Origin: Coemansia sp. RSA 922
Lineage: Eukaryota > Kickxellomycota > Kickxellomycetes > Kickxellales > Kickxellaceae
Length of the DNA stretch: 18,835 nt
Direction: 5' to 3'
Assembly (NCBI GenBank): GCA_027577415.1
Contig: JANBQS010000403.1
Location: forward strand, 1 to 18,835
The number at the start of each line of letters is the position of its first letter. The stretch's first letter is position 1. The notes under the pieces were generated by a model. The model saw nothing but the letters and a program-made list of their open reading frames with translations. It was not told where the DNA came from and ran no database searches. Below, in pieces: positions 16,523 to 18,835 of the stretch. Position numbers and translations under genes: made by a program.

Positions 16523-16527
16523 ATAAA
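16522..16527 (+). terminator. Polyadenylation signal overlapping the TAF2 stop codon
   Basis: AATAAA begins on the last base of the TGA stop (16520-16522). Only 52 bp separate this stop from that of the convergent gene, and an 11-base T-run lies between them. A very short 3' UTR is implied. Confidence 0.55.
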
Positions 16528-16574
16528 AGTATTTTTTTTTTTGGAATAATATGAAAGAAAAGTAATTCAAGATA

Positions 16575-18536
16575 TTACTTTGGTATGTTATTGTTGTTGC
16601 TATAGTACCCAGAGTTGCTCGGTCCGATAGATACTTCACTCGCCGCCACACCGCTAAATCCAGGCGCACTACCAGCATCCTGACTATAAGTGCTGCTATT
16701 GTGTGGGCTCTGGTGGCGATGTTGCTGCTGCTGGTTGTGATGATGGTGGTGGTGCTGGTGGCGAGAATTATATCCGCCAGAGTTGTTGTTATTATTGTTC
16801 CAGCGTTGCTGCTGCTGCTGCTGCTGTTGACGCGGATATCCTCCGCCAGTATTGCCACGACGGTCCCGCGACTGATGATGATGATGCTGGTTGTGATGGT
16901 AGTTGTTGCCGCTATTGCTACCACCGCTACTGTTATTATTATTATTGGTATTGGCATTCGAGCCATTAGCACTGCCGCTCCCACTGCTGTTATTACTGCC
17001 AGACCCACGACGGCGGTACCCTTGATGCCCAGCACTGCCCTGGTGATACCCCTGATGAACGTAGGGATACGCTCCCTGCGCCATATGCTTCGAGTGCTCA
17101 GGCCACATGTACTGCGTGGCTGGTGGATACTCTCCACCACCAGACATATTGAACCCACGCGCCGAGTCGCCCGCCAAAACCTGCTGGTGCTGCTGCTGGT
17201 GCTGCTGGTGCTGAGGCGGATAGTGCATAGACCCAAACCGACTCGCTACGCCTCGGTTCGAGTCAACAGACACGACCGACTCGTTGTTCTCCGACCCGCC
17301 ACCAGTCGCCGCAGCTGATATGTTGGACGAGTCGATGTGCGGGTACATGAACGGCACATTCATCGGATACCCGGCAGCAGCAGCCGCCGCCGCAGCCGCT
17401 ACAGCGTGCTGGTAATGGTCAGTGCCCGGCATAGCCATGACCATCTTCGACCTAGGCACGCCGCTAGCATCAACAACGCCATGCTCAGGCACCCATAGTT
17501 CCGACTGCTGCTGAGCCGCCAGCGCATCAGAAGAGCCAGCCGACGATGGTGGCATACCCAGCGAGTGACCGGTGCCAGTGGAACCGAGACCTGGCGGGGG
17601 AGGAGGAGCAGCTCCTCCGCCAGGAACAACAGGGCTTCCCATCGACGGTGGCACGCCATACATGAGTGGCGGCAGGAATCCGCAGTGCATCGCCAGCGGG
17701 TGCGGCAACGGATAAGGCAGGGGCAGGGCCCCGTACATGGCTGGCATGGCAGAGGGCGCAGCGCTGCCGTCAACAGCCGAAGCTGAAACAGGCGTGGCAG
17801 GCGGCGCCCAAGAGGCCATGCCGTACACATCGAATCCTGAAGGCGGCGGCACCTCTCCAGCTGCAGGGGTATGGTCAGCTGGGATTGGCATCTGAGGCGC
17901 CACCACGGCAGCAGAGACGCCCTCAGTGGCCTGAGCCAAGACAGTCTTAGCAAACGACTCAGTAGGATGCGCAAAGCCACCAACGCTCTCAGTGCCAGTC
18001 TCCGCATGCGTAACTGTAGTAGGCCCATCATCCTCAGCACGAGCAGGCGTAGGCATGACGTCGTTGGGCTCCAAAACAGCGCCCCGCATGGCGTCGGCAA
18101 TATCGGCAATATCCACACTAGCCGAGACACTGTCGTCGTCCGACTCTTGCATAACAGCCGCCGACGCAATAAAAGTCAGTCCGCCAGGCGGAATAGCCAC
18201 CTGAGTATTAAACTCGCCACCCTCTTCCCCGGATGCATCAGCGAAAACAGTGCCAAGACGAGGCATCTTTACCATGGTCTTCCGAGTCGACCGCGGAAAC
18301 GTACTATTGACAAGGACTGGCTTCGCGGCAGTCGAGTTGAGCGATCCAGCAAAGTCCTCTAGTTCCTTGGCCAACGCACGCAGCTCAGCTACCTTTGCCA
18401 AAACTTGCTCCCGATCAACTCCGATCTCAGTGCCCAACACTTGCTTCAGCCTGTCGCCCATGGCTTGCAGACGCTGCTCGTTGTCGCTATTCTTGCCATG
18501 TCCTTGAGTAGCATCTGCTGCCGTCGTAGTTGTCAT
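16575..18536 (-). CDS. Low-complexity, prion-like Q/N/H/G-rich protein, function unknown (653 aa)
   Basis: I recognise no family. Residues about 20-63 could form a coiled coil (RLQAMGDRLKQVL, then VLAKVAELRALAKELEDF). Residues 70-130 look partly ordered (TMVKMPRLGTVF). The region from 195 to 345 is Pro/Ala/Met-rich, with a poly-Ala run at 379-388. From about 435 to the end it is extremely rich in Q, N, H, G and S: poly-Q at 570-577, poly-N at 530-535, His runs at 551-554 and 595-600, and scattered YRRRGSG, RDRRGN and GGYPR motifs reminiscent of RNA-binding disordered regions. This composition suggests condensate formation or RNA association, which is inference. The ATG at 18536 has A at -3 and follows a pyrimidine-rich leader. 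The gene converges on TAF2. Confidence 0.75.
   Translation of the reverse strand: MTTTTAADATQGHGKNSDNEQRLQAMGDRLKQVLGTEIGVDREQVLAKVAELRALAKELEDFAGSLNSTAAKPVLVNSTFPRSTRKTMVKMPRLGTVFADASGEEGGEFNTQVAIPPGGLTFIASAAVMQESDDDSVSASVDIADIADAMRGAVLEPNDVMPTPARAEDDGPTTVTHAETGTESVGGFAHPTESFAKTVLAQATEGVSAAVVAPQMPIPADHTPAAGEVPPPSGFDVYGMASWAPPATPVSASAVDGSAAPSAMPAMYGALPLPYPLPHPLAMHCGFLPPLMYGVPPSMGSPVVPGGGAAPPPPPGLGSTGTGHSLGMPPSSAGSSDALAAQQQSELWVPEHGVVDASGVPRSKMVMAMPGTDHYQHAVAAAAAAAAAGYPMNVPFMYPHIDSSNISAAATGGGSENNESVVSVDSNRGVASRFGSMHYPPQHQQHQQQHQQVLAGDSARGFNMSGGGEYPPATQYMWPEHSKHMAQGAYPYVHQGYHQGSAGHQGYRRRGSGSNNSSGSGSANGSNANTNNNNNSSGGSNSGNNYHHNQHHHHQSRDRRGNTGGGYPRQQQQQQQQRWNNNNNNSGGYNSRHQHHHHHHNQQQQHRHQSPHNSSTYSQDAGSAPGFSGVAASEVSIGPSNSGYYSNNNNIPK
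16806..16829 (-). repeat. CAG/CAA microsatellite encoding poly-Q
   Basis: Eight consecutive glutamine codons, six CAG flanked by CAA at each end, encode residues 570-577 of the low-complexity protein. Such tracts are prone to length change. Confidence 0.8.
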
Positions 18537-18835
18537 GATTGAAACAAAACAAAAAAAGAGCCGAGGATATCCAAAAAAAAAAACTGGAGTAAAAGGAAGA
18601 AAAAAATCCTCAAGACAACAGCAGTAAACGTAACAAAAAAAGGGGCCTTTTTTTCTTTGCTAGAGGAACAGAATAAGAAGAAAAAAGGAATGCAACAAGA
18701 AGAAAAAAGGTTTGGAAATAAGAATGTGAGGAAACGACACTAAAAAGGAAAAGAAAAGGAAGAGCCAAGAGAGGAAATACACTTCTCACTTCCCGCCTTG
18801 CTGCATCATCAAAGCAAATGCGTAAGCCACCACCC
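18537..18835 (-). promoter_or_regulatory. Pyrimidine-rich leader/promoter of the low-complexity gene
   Basis: Read on the minus strand, this stretch is dominated by T and CT tracts leading to the ATG at 18536, as in many fungal promoters. A GGATATCC palindrome lies at 18565-18572. No clear TATA box and no other gene are seen. Confidence 0.4.

Noticed and set aside
1..18835. tRNA or rRNA genes
   Set aside because: Scanning for box A/box B words and rRNA-like stretches found only isolated GGTTCGA words inside coding regions (for example near 2792 and 17253).

Overview
The window looks like nuclear DNA from a fungus. The genes are compact, with few short GT..AG introns, T- or pyrimidine-rich leaders before ATGs, AATAAA signals at stop codons, and fungal-type proteins (a Crz1-like zinc-finger factor, TAF2, a eukaryotic NAD kinase, a urease accessory protein, mitochondrial L34). 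Very GC-rich coding cores alternate with AT-rich spacers. I lean towards an early-diverging lineage such as Kickxellomycotina or Mucoromycota, but the sequence alone does not settle this.

Left end (1-2500): an irregular telomere-like array (GGGTTAG core with AG-rich spacers on the G strand) is oriented as a left chromosome end would be. Next come two AT-rich orphan genes (510-920 and 1804-2223). Between them lie a solo LTR with a 5-bp target duplication (983-1237) and a degenerate ~96-bp tandem repeat (about 1321-1590). This has the character of a subtelomere.

Housekeeping block (2510-6004): NAD kinase (+) with a large Ser/Arg/His-rich insert, then 66 bp later urease accessory protein UreD (+). 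UreD is tail-to-tail with a two-exon mitochondrial ribosomal protein bL34m (-), with only 18 bp between the stops.

Regulatory block (6005-10932): a 2.47-kb divergent spacer with a strong TATA box near its right end leads into a two-exon Crz1-like C2H2 transcription factor (+).

Right block (11340-18536): a two-exon TAF2 gene (+), whose TFIID subunit carries three C-terminal bromodomains, is tail-to-tail (52 bp) with a gene (-) for a low-complexity, prion-like Q/N/H/G-rich protein of unknown function.

The most interesting signals are the TAF2-triple-bromodomain architecture with its abrupt internal change of base composition, the telomere-like terminal array, and the orphan genes beside it. 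No operon-like defence or metabolic system is visible; the genes appear functionally unrelated apart from physical packing.
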